Of a DNA stretch of 64,000 nucleotides, positions 40,208-52,839 are shown in pieces. Position 1 is the first letter of the stretch. Every line of letters begins with the position of its first letter. Made by a program: the position numbers and the translations under genes. The notes below the pieces were generated by a model that was given only the letters and a program-made list of their open reading frames with translations, searched no databases and was not told the DNA's origin. The stretch spans positions 41,607,907-41,671,906 of the forward strand of contig JAQNBH010000013.1 in assembly GCA_028752905.1 (NCBI GenBank), in the 5' to 3' direction. Origin of the DNA: Cladorhizidae sp. MBARI D1340-BT2 (taxonomy: Eukaryota; Porifera; Demospongiae; Poecilosclerida; Cladorhizidae).

Positions 40208-43200
40208 ATGGATACCAGAAGTAAGGCAAAGGACCCTACAGAAGGAGAAAGGCGGAGTACTTCACCGCTAATGGACTCAGAAGATATTGGGGAAAGAGTG
40301 ACAATGTCTGATATGCTCCGAATGTTTAAACTCCAGTCAGAGAAGCAAAAGGAAGACGAGAAAAGACGAGCGACCGAACGAGCGGAAGCCGAGGAGAAAA
40401 GAGAACAGAGATGGGAAAGATTGCTGATGACAGTGATGAGCGGAGGGGGCACTGGGAGGATAGAAGAATCGGACTCTGTTCCTACCCCCAGCCAAATCAA
40501 AGCACCCCGGTTCAGAGAAATGAAGGAAGACGAAGACCCCATGGATTATTTCAACGTTTTTGAGAGCCATATGGCTGCATACAGGGTCCCCAAGAAGGAT
40601 TGGATGAGATATTTGGCCCCGGAGTTCCGACCGGATGCCAACAGAGTATATCTGGCAATGCAGCCGGATGTAAAGGAAGACTACGATTTAGTCAAACTAG
40701 CACTCTTGCGACTCTACCGTGTGACCAGAAAAGCTTACCGACAAAGATTGGACAATCTCAAACGGAAACCAGACGAAGGATGGGAGGCTCTGATGGGTCG
40801 TGCTGTCCAACTCACCACACGATGGACGGAAGGCTGCAAAACAATCCAGCAGGTAAACGATTTATGTGCACTTGATACTGTAATGAAGCTTATGCCTAGA
40901 CATGTAGCTCAGTTTGTGTCTGACAAGAAACCCAGCACTGCAGCTGAGGCTGGAGGATTGGCAGATGATTACCTGGCAGATAGGGGTTGGACTCCTGTTG
41001 ACCCATCGATGTTGGATCGACCCCACCACCAGATATTCCGGAAGGGAGACAGACATAGGCAACCAGCAGATAGAACACGAGGCAGCTGGAAAGAGGAAGA
41101 GGCAAGAGCAGGGAGCACACCCACACAAGGGAGCGATACAGATGATCACAAACAGTACAAGCCGAAGGCAGATGGATCCTACAGACCCAAATGCTTCAAA
41201 TGTGGGAAGCCAGGTCATTTTGCAGCGGAATGCTATAGTACCAAGCCCAATAGTTTCAAGAAGAGGTACGATAATGTGAACTTGTCCAAGGCCCTGACGC
41301 CCAAGGAAGAAGTGTCTCTGGTCAAGACGGAGATCAGTGGACGCTCTACAGTGGAAGGCACAGTAGGAGGGGTGAGATGCATAGACATTTTATTAGATAC
41401 TGGTGCAGGGCAGACGGTGGTGAGGTCGAGCTTGGTACCCAAGGAGTGCTACACCGGCAGGTCCAAGGAGGCGAGAGACTACCAAGGAACAGCACAAACT
41501 CACCACTTGGCACGGATCAACATCACTGTAGGAGGCCGCACAGAGGAGCTGGAGGTGCTGGTGGCAGATGAACTGACACATGAAGTGTTGCTTGGCACAG
41601 ACATGCCTGGACTGTGGGATTTGGGTAAGCAGTTGTTGAATAATGAGTTGGTCAATTTGGTGTCTACTCGTTCTCAGACTAGAGCAGGAGGGAATACTGA
41701 ACTGCAGGCTGATGGTCGGGAGAGTGAGGCTGAGGAGAGCACTGAGGAGGATGACAGCAATGATGAGGAATCATGGGAAGGAATCTCCGATGATGGGCCA
41801 GACCCTACCACAACCGACGAGACATCTGATGAAGAGCCAGAGAAGAGAAGTATGACAAAGTCCCAGAAGAGGCAGGCCAATGCAGCGTTCATAGAGGGGC
41901 AGAAGGGCCATCCACTAGATGTCGATGCCAAGGAACTCCAACGAGAGCAAGGGCATGATCCGACGCTTAAACGCATGTGGGTGAAGGCACAGAGTGATGA
42001 CAACACTGAGTTTCTGGTGGAGGATCACTTGCTCTGGAGGAAAACCACAGACCGCCTGGGTGACGAGGCAACACAATTATGCCTACCTAAAAGGTATAGG
42101 TCCATGGTACTGGCTCTAGCTCACCGACCAGGCCATCCAGGACGAGATAGAACTGCACAGAGAATACTTGATGAATTCTTCTGGCCCCAAATTCATGATG
42201 ATGTGAGGCGGTTATGCAAGGCGTGTCCAGAGTGTCAGAGAGCTGGCGGAAAGGTTTCACCTGCACCATTACAACCAATGCCCATCATCGGGCAACCATT
42301 CTCCCGAATAGCGATGGATTTGACAGGGCCACTCCCGACAACACCAGATGGCAACCGTTTTGTGCTAGTAGTGGTAGATTATGCAGTGGTAGATTATGCC
42401 ACTAGATGGCCTGAGGCATTTGCACTACGGACAACAGAAAGTTCCATTATTGCAGAGAAGCTAACACAAATGTTTACATGGACTGGTGTGCCAGACGAGA
42501 TCCTGACGGACTGCGGCACAAACTTAGTCAGCAAGCTGCTGAAAGAGTTGTATAACTTCTTGGGGATGAAGGCGATCAAAACCACTCCTTACCACCCAGC
42601 CACAGACGGGATGGTTGAACGATTCAACTCTACGTTAAAGGCAATGGTGAGGAAGGAACTCAAACAGTGGCGAGGGAGATGGGATCATGCCCTACCACAC
42701 CTGTTAGGTGAGTACAGGAGGACGCCCAACCAAACGACTGGCTTCACTCCATCAGAGTTGTTATTTGGACGACAGATCAAGGGCCCACTGCAATCATTGC
42801 GATACAGATGGACGGCCAAGGAAACAACACCAATGGAAGTTGCGAAGTATGTCACTACCATTCAACAGAGATTGGAGATGATCAAAGACTGTTCAAGAGA
42901 TCGGGAGGAGAAAGAGAAGAAGAGGTACAAGGGACAGTTTGATAAGAAGGCGAAGGAACGAAGTTTCGAAGCTGGAGAACTGGTTATGGTCAGGACGCCA
43001 GGGATGGGACCCAAGCTAGATCCCAAATGGGATGGACCATTCATGGTCGAGAACCGAACAGGAGACACCACTTACGAATTGTCAATACCAAACAGACCAA
43101 GGAAATTGTTGAAAAGGCACATTAACCTGCTTAAGGAATACACCTCCCCAACAGCTAGTTGTCTGACGGTGGAGCTGGATGAGGACTTCGGACCAAAAGA

Positions 43201-44689
43201 AAAAGAAGGAAAGGATGGCAGTCCTGCCATAAATCCAAAGCTGACAGCCGAGCAGAAAGGTGTGATGACTGAGCTACTGCGAAGGCACAAGGACCTCATG
43301 AAAGCAGAGCCAGGACTGACAAAGCAGAGTCCTCTGGTCATACATACCACGACCCCCTATCCCATTCACCGACCTCCGTACAGGTTGGACAGCCGGAAGA
43401 TGGCGCAGATGAATGAAGCAGTGAAGGAGTTGTTGGAACTCGAGATCATTCGCCCATCGCAATCCCCATGGGCATCCCCAGCAATTCTTGTGGCAAAGAA
43501 GGATGGGTCCAAACGACTATGCATTGATTATCGACGGTTGAATGAGGTAACTACTCCAGACCCATTCCCCCTTCCACACATCAATGACCTAATTGATAAG
43601 ATAGGAGCGGCCCAGTACATATCTACTCTCGACCTCGCCAAGGGTTATCATCAGGTGCTGGTTGATGAGGCATCAATTCCCAAGACGGCTTTCGTGACAC
43701 CAACAGGAAAGTGGGAGTACCTGAGAATGCCTTTCGGATTAAAAAATGCACCATCAAACTTCCAAAGGCTCATGAACACCGTTATGGCAGATATGGCTTC
43801 CTTCGCGGCAGCCTACATAGATGACATCGTCGTCTACAGTAGAACATTTGGTGAGCATGTCAACCACTTGGAAAGGGTGTTTCTACGACTGGAGGAGAAG
43901 GGATTACGGGTGAAACCGACAAAATGTGTGCTGGCAGAACCAAGCTGCCAGTTCTTGGGACACCGTGTTGGCAATGGCGAAGTACGCCCACTCTGAGCTA
44001 AGGTGGAAGTCCTACTCCAGTATCTCAGGTCAAGACGCAAGAAAGATATGCGAGCATTTCTTGGCCTGGCGAATTACTACAGGCGATTCATACCTGCATT
44101 TGGTAGCATTGCTATTCCCTTGACGGATGCCACACGCAAGATGGCCCCAGATGTGGTGCAGTGGACTCCAATGATGGAGACGGCATTCAATGAACTCAAG
44201 ACAACGTTGACGAAGGACCCAGTCTTGACGAGCCCAGATGAATCAAAAACGTTTATTCTGCATACAGATGCCTCAGGAGTAGGCATTGGAGCTGTGTCAA
44301 GCCAGGAGGATGCTGACGGAAGCGACCGTCCTGTGGCTTATTACTCCCGTAGATTGAAGTCTGCCGAGACTCGTTATTCTGTAACAGAACAGGAGTGCTT
44401 GGCTGTAGTGGCGGCGATAAGACATTTCAGAGTCTATCTATCTGGTGCAAGATTTAGGGTGATTACAGACCACAGAAGTTTGTCCTACCTATCACGGATG
44501 CGAGATGAGTCCGGACGACTGACGTGGTGGGCACTGGCACTCCAGCCCTTCCTGTTTACTACAGAGCACAGATCTGGAGCCAGACATCAAAATGCAGATG
44601 GGTTGTCGCGACAATCATGGGGAGCTGACGAGATCACCCAGGGCCTTGCGGCCGAAAGGGAAGGAAGGGATGTCACAGGACGACATTAA
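40208..44689 (+). pseudogene. Gmr1-type Gag-Pol polyprotein with one in-frame TGA
   Basis: The start at 40208 (MDTRSKAKDPT) is preferred because earlier ATGs fall in the LTR or primer site. Gag has a SCAN-like helical region (residues about 100-290) and a zinc knuckle CFKCGKPGHFAAEC (about 330). The protease motif is LLDTGAGQTVV (about 396). Integrase follows: HHCC finger (HRPGHPGRD...CKACPEC, about 630-680), core MDLTGP, LTDCGTN, VERFNST, and a GPY/F-like module (KWDGPFMVENRTG). Reverse transcriptase then has LDLAKGYHQV and YIDDIVVYS (about 1202). After a TGA at 43994-43996 the same frame continues with LGLANYYRRF and RNase H (LHTDASGVGIGA; HQNADGLSR). A 15-bp direct duplication at 42370-42399 repeats VVDYA within the integrase core. 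Confidence 0.9.
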
Positions 44690-45091
44690 AACGAGACTGT
44701 TCCCAATGCATAACTAGGGATGTGGAGTGAACCCGGTAGTGAGTAACTAATTATGAATTGGAAGTGTTGATAATGTGGTCTGTGGCTTAGTGTGTTTGTG
44801 TGTTATGTGTTTATGTTGGGCAAGTGTCATAGGTCGATGATGAGTGTAAGATTACCATGTATGGGCAGAAACCAGAAGCGGGGCTCCAGCCTAGTTAAGG
44901 GAGGAGTTGTTACTGCTCTGGGAGTTAGCCATTGTACTGAGTCTTGTAAATGTCCTATATTGAATTATTAAGGTTTCTCTACTTAACCTTGCTAGCCTAG
45001 TGTATAGCTTAAAGGTAGAGTGGTGGCAGCATACCAACATTTAGTGACTGGCTCAGAGTCTGTGGGTAATATCAGATTTGGTCCTGTCACA
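44671..45091 (+). repeat. Ty3/gypsy (Gmr1-type) 3' LTR
   Basis: 421 bp, starting TGTCACAGGAC. It begins inside the last codons of the polyprotein frame. Confidence 0.92.
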
Positions 45092-47597
45092 TGTTGCCAT
45101 AATTTTTTTGGTAATTTCCAAATTACTCGCCTGTGTTATCCCAATTTGTCAACCAAAAATCCAAACAAAATCCAAACAAAATCCAAACAACAATTTCATG
45201 AGAAATAACATACTAAAGTGTGTTCATAGCATTTACACATGTCTTTAATAGTTCAGTGTTCGGTTTAAGTTCATAGCATTTTTGAGGAACATTGAATTGC
45301 ACTGTTAAAAGTGAATTTAATGTAGAAATTCTTAGTCTGTTTCTGTACTTCGTTTTGTTGAGACCAATGTGGCTGAATAAACGTTCGGTATCAGCATTGC
45401 CATGGGGTATAACTAGAATGGCTTTTGTGAGTTTTACCAATGTGGAGTATATAGCGATACTCAGTTTCCAAGCAGGCTTTGATTTGGCTGATTGCATGCC
45501 AATACTTACCCACCTCTGTGATGGCCGTGACTTTAGGAGATAATGGCAAAGTGCAGAAATCCATAAATTCCTCTTGAAGGCTCGGTTTGTCACCAACTTG
45601 AACTACCCGAGGAACACACTCTGCTGCAGCAAGCACCTGACCAGCCGTACTGTAAGCCTGGTTGAAGCTATTTGAGATTGGAGAGTAACTTGTGACTCAT
45701 AGGTAATTGTTTGACAGCTCCATTGGCTGCAGCAATCCATCAAGCTTGGATAGTCTCCCTAAATTTTCTAACATCTTTAGATGATAATCCATCCTCTTCT
45801 TCAAGGTATGATAGTGTGTTGTGACCTACGAAAACGTCATGTAAAGGGAGATACTCTTCTGAGTTATCAATACAACTTGTGAAACATGTTCAGCAGCACA
45901 CACGTACTCAGAATTCATGAACAGCAACAGAAATTTTCGTATTAAGCCATCGAGCTCTTGGTAGAGAACATGAAGAATTGGAGATTGCTGCTGCATGTAC
46001 CTGTTGAAATTATTAGCAATTGGTAATGCAGAACATAGAAAGAGCAAGTAAGCTTTGGTCAGAGGCTTTTCAAGTACAATTTTTACTCTTCTCACTACTG
46101 CCTGCTTATCCTCAGTCATAGACTACTAGAACTAATTCTAGTCGTCTATGCCTCAGTACTTTAAAAGTATGAGAGTACTTCATATTGCTCGATAAGACGA
46201 TTTACACAAGCTTCAAGGCTGAGCTATCATGTTTGGTATGCTATTAACAACTTGTGTGGCTTGCATTCCACAAAACTCTGAAATTCTTCGCAGCCTCCTT
46301 GGGCTCTTCTGGAAATAATACCATACATCAGTAGTCAGATCTTCCAATTCATCAGGCAAGACTTTGCAGGCCTCATTTGCTATTAGTGCTGCTATGTGTG
46401 AAGAGCAACTAAAGTTGGCTGCTTACATCATAACCATGACATCACTGAATTTCGTGCTCCCAACATTACATTGCCCCCATCTGTACCTAATCTGACAAGA
46501 TTATCATAAAGGAGGGTTAGTGGATTCTTGAAAATGCTTATCGATTGCGTTAAATAGCAGCTCTGCAGTTGCCCTCTCTACACTCTCTAGGGCAAAGAGG
46601 ACACATCTCACCTATCCTTGGGTGTTATCGAAGAATCGAAGCATAATAGCAGCTAGTTGTGTAACGGGAAATCAGTTGTCTCATCAGTTTGGAGGCTGAA
46701 GTACTGCTGCTGAAATGGTTTTCCAACAATCCTGGGCAATAACTTTCAACACAGCTGTTGCTTTAGTATGAATGCACTTCAAGTCTTTAGCAATAGAAGA
46801 ATCAGGAAACATCAACTTGAATAGTTTGGTACAATGATCTCCCAATTGAAAGGCAAGATGGTGCTCTCCAAGGAAATATGCGAAGAGTACTTCTGCATGG
46901 ATTTCAGACTCCTCTCTTATTGGCCCAAAGTAGGACTGTAGAGGCAGTACACCCACACCATCTTTTTCTGAGTGTTTGTGTTATTTTGTTTCCTGATGTC
47001 TCCTGAGATCTCTAGTACCACCTCTTCCAAGGTTTATATCATGAGAGCACTTCATACAGAAGGCAAAAGAAGATCCCTCTCGAAGTTGTGGCCCATGGGA
47101 AAGTCTTTGCATACTGTCTATGATAGACACACAATCGCTTTTTTTTGCAGACTTAGAAGACCTAGAGATTTGACTGTCAATGTCAATGAGTCAGAATCCA
47201 TATCTGAAGAATCTTCTTCTGGTAACCTTGAAGTACAGGGTTCTGAAGATGCCATAGCTAACTCTCTCGGACACTCACTGTGAAAGATTCTAACTCTTGC
47301 AGCAAATCAGGCCCAACCAGATAGCTCATGCATGAGCATGCACATAGATCAAAGGATTCTGGCTCTGCAGGCATATTCCTGCCAGACCTGGGTGAACACA
47401 GGACGAATATTCCTGCACAGACCAGGTGACCACAAAATGGCTAATACCACAGAGTGGTTTTGAAATAGGCTGATGGTCTGATATGCATGAAATGTCAAAC
47501 AATTTTCTAATGATGCCATTTATTGATAAAATCCAAACAGAAAATTTTAGGGTCAAAAATCCAAACAGTTTGGATAAAATCCAACATTATGGCAACA
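45092..47597 (-). mobile_element. hAT-type DNA transposon, decayed
   Basis: Inverted ends tgttgccataat (45092-45103) and its complement attatggcaaca (47586-47597). Just inside both ends are repeats of atccaaaca. An 8-bp target duplication could not be matched, partly because a gypsy LTR abuts the left end. Confidence 0.7.
45213..47250 (-). pseudogene. hAT transposase with BED-like finger, broken
   Basis: In minus-strand order: a finger-like start near 47130-47010 (FPWATTSREGSSFAFCMKCS and RDLRRHQETK-x-HKHSEKDG); the 46956-46684 frame (EVLFAYFLGEHHLAFQLGDH, LFKLMFPDSSIAKDLKCIHT), matching the conserved hAT region before the catalytic core; middle fragments with stops; and the C-terminal dimerisation domain at 45445-45310 (VIPHGNADTERLFSHIGLNK, TKYRNRLRISTLNSLL). 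Multiple stops and shifts separate the blocks. The class resembles KIAA1586/ZBED-like hAT proteins. Confidence 0.8.
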
Positions 47598-47959
47598 TAA
47601 ACTTTTGGTAAAGGGTCGAACATAGGAACCCCCCCCCCCCCCCCCCAAAAAAAACTTGGACGAGAGCCAATCATCTTTTTAATATATTTATTTGCACTGC
47701 ACTGGGGTGCGATGTCCCTGGACTCAGCATTTTGAAGATTATAAAGGTGTTACGTGGCATGCGTAGTACGAAAATGATGCTAGGGTGGACAAAAGATTAC
47801 GCTAAGTTTGTCTAAATTTGCACTCCCCCAGAGACATTATGACACGATTTCTTTGTCAACTATCCGTATACATAGAGAAGCTGGCTAGAGAGGCAGCGAG
47901 CTCAGTGTCCATCTCCAGATATTACTTTCTGCGGCACCATATGTCTCTCAGCAGACTTT
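47598..47959. other. No gene seen
   Basis: Includes a poly-C run at about 47630-47646. Unique sequence between the hAT element and the right arm. Confidence 0.5.
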
Positions 47960-48745
47960 ACCAATACTCGTAGAGGTTGGTAAAGGGTCTTGCCAAGCAA
48001 AACTACCTGACGCAGCTTAGACTACATTGTACAACGATGGTGATGGTTGGGATTAGCGCGTAGTAATGCTTGCAACCAGTTCTCAGCTACTGCACTATAC
48101 GACGCAATTTTGGAGCCAGGACGCAGTTTTTGTTTCTTTTACTATCCAATCCACAAACATGTATTTTCAGGACTAGCCCCACCTCCAGCGATCCTTACCT
48201 GGATTTGAGACCTGTTCCAGATAAACTCGGCATCATTCCAGCCACCCATCCTAACGAGTTTGCTGATGCTGAATTTCTTCCTCTGCAGAGTGGGTGCATG
48301 GCAGCTGCATCCTTCACCACCTGTCTCACTCCACTAAAGTCCCTTATTGTATGGCATGGAAGAGGCTGTAGCAAGTGGCAGGCAAGCACACCTATGCTCA
48401 GTCTGTGAGGTGTGCAATAGCTACATATTTATATAGCTTTTTACTGTTGTCTCTCTTAGTCTTGTTGGCCAACCTCTCTTCCCCAGCACAGGAGTCTAGC
48501 ATGTTTTTTCTTCTTCGTGTTCAGCTGTCACCACATTTGCTGACTGTGCAACACAAGTGACCATGTGAGGTGGACCAGCCTCTCTCTTTCTGTGTGTGTG
48601 TGTGCATGAGAGTCAGGCCAGCAAGACTAGCTTGCTGTCTCCATTATTACATCAACTGTCTAGCACTCACCATTGTTCTATATATAGCTTTAGTTGCAGC
48701 CACGCCCTCCCCATTTTAAGTTTTTTTCTTTTTCCTTCCCTCCAG

Positions 48746-48935
48746 AGAAGCCTCAAGTATTTTCAGCTGATATTCACTGGCCACGTGACCCCGGCAGCTC
48801 TGGTCACAGCCATCATCTGCATCCTCCTCATCTCTGTCCACTTCCTCAACATAGTTCTGCTCAAGAGAGTCCAGAAGATTCCTCTGCACGTCCGGCCCAA
48901 CTTATTGTGGTGGGTGGAGTTGTCTGTGAAGAGGT
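48746..48935 (+). pseudogene. SLC26/SulP-like exon (right-arm copy 1)
   Basis: After a pyrimidine tract and acceptor ccctccag (48745): SLKYFQLIFTGHVTPAALVT, AIICILLISVHFLNIVL, LKRVQKIPLHV, then the continuation ARPAQLIVVGGVV one frame over. It carries the same frameshift as the left copy, so the loss happened before the arms duplicated. Confidence 0.45.
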
Positions 48936-49130
48936 TGTGCATGTTTAATGTGATGTCAGTACAAGGAGATATCATGTGTCCCCATCAAGTGATTCTTGCC
49001 TCAAGTCTAATTTGTGGTTGTTACTTATTCCTCCTCCCTATTGTAATTTGCTCTTCCTAGTACTATCACCATAAGGGCTGGAATTTTCATGTGTGTGATC
49101 CTTAAGTTCATCTTACATTTATGTTGTTAC

Positions 49131-49545
<415 letters not shown>

Positions 49546-49756
49546 TCAATATTATTATTCAAGTTCCTGGAAAAATTAAAAATAAATTCTGAGGCAACTT
49601 TTATTTGAGCCATGGGGTGCTCCCAGGTTGCTTCCTCCCCCTCCCTCCATTTTCTGTTTTTAAGACTTCATTTAGTTTGTAGGGTGAGCATAGAGAAGCT
49701 GGAGTGTGTGGCTGGTTGATGATGATACAATAAGGGTTGATGGTCCAGTGTTTCTG

Positions 49757-50688
49757 CTGGTCCTGGTTGTCCATATCTTATGAGAGCCTTGAGTTGCCAG
49801 CTTTGCTGACCCCATCATTGGCCTGGTCCTGGTTGTCCATATCTTATGAGAGCCTTGAGTTGCCAGCTTTGCTGACCCCATCATCGGCCTGGTCCTGGTT
49901 GTCCACATCTTATGAGGGCCTTGAGTTGCCAGCTTTGCCAGCTTTGCTGACCCCATCATTGGCCTGGTCCTGGTTGTCCATATCTATGAGAGCCTTGAGT
50001 TGCCAGCTTTGCGACCCCATCATTAGCCTGGTCCTGGCTGTCCATATCTTATGAGAGCCTTGAGTTGCCAGCTTTGCTGACCCCATCATTAGCCTGGTCC
50101 TGGTTGTCCATATCTTATGAGAGCCTTGAGTTGCCAGCTTTGCTGACCCCATCATAGCCTGGTACTGGTTGTCCATATCTTATGAGAGCCTTGAGTTGCC
50201 AGCTTTGCTGACCCCATCATTAGCTGGTCCTGGTTGTCCATATCTTATAAGAGCCTTGAGTTGCCAGCTTTGCTGACCCCATCATTAGCCTGGTCCTGGT
50301 TGTTCATATCTATGAGAGCCTTGAGTTGCCAGCTTTGCTGACCCCATCATTGGCCTGGTCCTGGTTGTCCATATCTTATGAGGGCCTTGAGTTGCCAGCT
50401 TTGCTGACCCCATCATTAGCCTGGTCCTGGCTGTCCACATCATATGAGAGCCTTGAGTTGCCAGCTTTGCTGACCCCATCATTAGCCTGGTCCTGGTTGT
50501 CCATATCTTGTGAGAGCCTTGAGTTGCCAGCTGTGCTGACCCCATCATTAGCCTGGTCCTGGTTGTCCATATCTTATGAGAGCCTTGAGTTGCCAGCTTT
50601 GCTGACCACATCATTAGCCTGGTCCTGGTTGTCCATATCTTATGAGGGCCTTGAGTTGCCAGCTTTGCTGACCCCATCATTGGCTAGT
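49757..50688. repeat. 66-bp minisatellite, about 14 copies (right arm)
   Basis: Complement of the 8612-8940 unit. Several units carry single-base losses (for example near 50011 and 50154) that break long frames. Confidence 0.95.
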
Positions 50689-50694
50689 TAGTGT

Positions 50695-51060
50695 CTTGTA
50701 TTTCTCCCCCTCCTCCCTCTCTCCCTCCTCTTCTCCACCGCCTACTCCTCCTATTTCTCCTCCTGCTCCTGCCCTACCTCTACCTCCTCCTCCTCTCCTC
50801 CTCTTCCTCCCACATGTACTCCTTCTCTTCTCTCCTCCTCCAGGCTGGCCTACTGGCATAATGGTGGCAACTACCAGACAGTTGATTTTAGTGTCAAAGA
50901 TAGCTCTCTCTGAGTGGGCATTGTGGGGTTAGGTTGGTAAGGGGTCTATAGCAAACAAAAGACAAGTGATTGGGGAGGCATGGAATTTGTAAGATGTCTG
51001 TCTACCTGCAAAATAAAATGCTCAATCAACTTTAAACTTCTTGTGAGTGTTGCTTTGCAC
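50695..51060. other. CCT-rich tract then sequence shared with the left arm; no gene seen
   Basis: 50700-50840 is the complement of the (GGA)n at 8460-8600. The remainder has no coding signal. Confidence 0.6.
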
Positions 51061-51089
51061 ATACATAGCCATCAATCTCTCCCTCTTTA

Positions 51090-51230
51090 TTATATATATA
51101 TACATGTATATATTATATATATGTGTATATATTATATATATATACATGTATATATTATATATATTATATATATTATATATATACATGTATATTATATATA
51201 TATATGTGTATATATATATATAATATACTT
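51090..51230. repeat. AT microsatellite (right arm)
   Basis: ta repeats with interspersed acatgta; longer than its left-arm partner. Confidence 0.9.
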
Positions 51231-51326
51231 AGAAGGTAGTTTGCTGGTGAAGGCTACAAATACTGTAGTGCTCAATGCTGTGTTAAAGCAGAGCTATTGA
51301 ATAATAGAGAAGTATTGGGATGGCTA

Positions 51327-51365
51327 GTCCTACTATAGTTTCATGCTAATGCAATCATCAGGGAA
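51327..51365 (-). ncRNA. Hammerhead ribozyme motif (right-arm copy)
   Basis: Minus strand: TTCC, CTGATGA, TGC-ATTA-GCA, GAAAC, TATA, GTA, GGAC. Identical to the left copy except one stem I base (G to T), which weakens the outer pair of stem I. Loops and core are unchanged. Confidence 0.65.
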
Positions 51366-51379
51366 AATGAGCAACTGAG

Positions 51380-51860
51380 GTGGCATGTGAGCATATATGA
51401 GGTGGGGCAGGCAAGTGGGGTGATGCTAGTCCATGGATGGGCGTTAATGAATGGGTATTGATGAGTGTGGTAATTCAAATGCTCTTGAGGAGAAACTTGT
51501 TCTTGTGCCTACACTTTGAAAGGAAATCTGATCGCTTGTTCAATGATGTTTGGCTGTCGGAGTAGATAATGTGGAATTTTTCAGCAATGCACAATTTGCA
51601 ACGTTTCGATATGGTGGAATACGATGCTACTCTGTCGATAATGGCCCATTTTATATTGTGTCGGGTTTTGCTGTCTTTAAGTTTCCATATGTATTTGAGG
51701 AGTTCTGTAGTGTTTCTCTTGTTTTCATGGTTAGGAGAACTTGTGGTTTGTGTAGCGTGCCTTGAAAGTTGTATCCGTGAGCCCTATGTAGTGTTTTTCG
51801 TCATGGTCGGTGGAGACGGAGGCAAGGCAGTACCCATCCAGCGGGCAATCTTTCTGGTTT
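51380..51860 (-). pseudogene. Penelope-like GIY-YIG fragment (right arm)
   Basis: Complement of the left-arm fragment. The same motifs (YIGLTD-type, KYIWKLKDSK, NKRS-x-FLSKCRH) are readable on the minus strand with shifts. A roughly 100-bp partial repeat of the gtggggcactcacctgcac segment follows at 51860-51985. Confidence 0.75.
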
Positions 51861-52124
51861 AGGGTGGTGCACTCACCTGCACAGGCTAAGGCCTTGTATT
51901 GTGATGATGCTGGGCCTCAGGACTGACCAACCAACACTGTTGTGCTCTCCTATGGGGGGCATGGTTTAGGGTGGGGCACTCACCTGCACAGAGCACACAC
52001 CATTGCTGGCCTTCTATCAGCATGAGGAGTGTGAATGCTTATATCAATCAACCTTTAGTCTGTTCATGGACAAATTTCAGCAGTCCTATTGTTGTTGTTG
52101 TTGTTGTTTGTGTGTGGTCATCAG

Positions 52125-52311
52125 GAAACAAGATGCATTCTCTCCTTGTGCACACCTCAGGAGTTCTTGCCTATGCTGTGATGAACTTGGGTGGCTCATT
52201 CTTCTTCTTCTATAGTTTCCCACAAAGCCACACCCATCTGCTCATATTCATCTCGGTGTCTTCATTATCGCCATCTTGTTTCTGGGCCTGCTCTTCAGTC
52301 CTTTTCTAAAT
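52125..52311 (+). pseudogene. SLC26/SulP-like exon (right-arm copy 2)
   Basis: Acceptor catcag (52124), donor gtgagt (52312). GVLAYAVMNLGGSFF then, one frame over, HIHLGVFIIAILFLGLLFSP. Same structure as 7183-7364, with an extra ttc/ctt unit after GGSFF. Confidence 0.45.
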
Positions 52312-52839
52312 GTGAGTATTGAGAGGATTCCGAGTTAGCTGCAGACCTTTTTGCAAGCTTAATTATAGTTTGGTTCAGAGGACACAGATAATTGATGCCA
52401 GTTAATTTATGTTTGATGTGCTCTATATATAAAACCATTCTTGGTGTATTATCTTAAGTCCTATCGTATTTTAGGGCATATAAACACACCTCATTTCAGC
52501 ACAGAACATTTACTACTTAAGGGGGAACTATGCGTCAAAACCACAAAATAATTGTACCTATTTCTAATTGCCATCACTTTTGTTCTCTTTCATTTACACA
52601 AGTATTTATCGTACCAAAGTCTTTATTATTCTGTGTTTGTTTTTATAAAGTGTTATATATCTCTATATTACAAATTTTCTCAGAAGATACATGCAGAAAC
52701 ATCGAGGTAACTCCAAGATATCTGTGGCAGACCTAGCTGCCTAACAATTTGAAGTCATTTACTCATAGTTGGTGTGTGGCTTGCTAAGGAGTGTCTCAGT
52801 GATATCCATGGACCAAAGTTACCATATGTTGTCATGTTG

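Larger units (their letters stand above)
39736..45091 (+). mobile_element. Gmr1-type Ty3/gypsy LTR retrotransposon
   Basis: Two LTRs, a tRNA-Leu primer site and one Gag-Pol frame with a single in-frame stop. The Pol order is protease, integrase, reverse transcriptase, RNase H. The flanks (gtatg before, tgttg after) do not form a clear target duplication; the right LTR touches the end of the hAT element at 45092. Confidence 0.9.
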
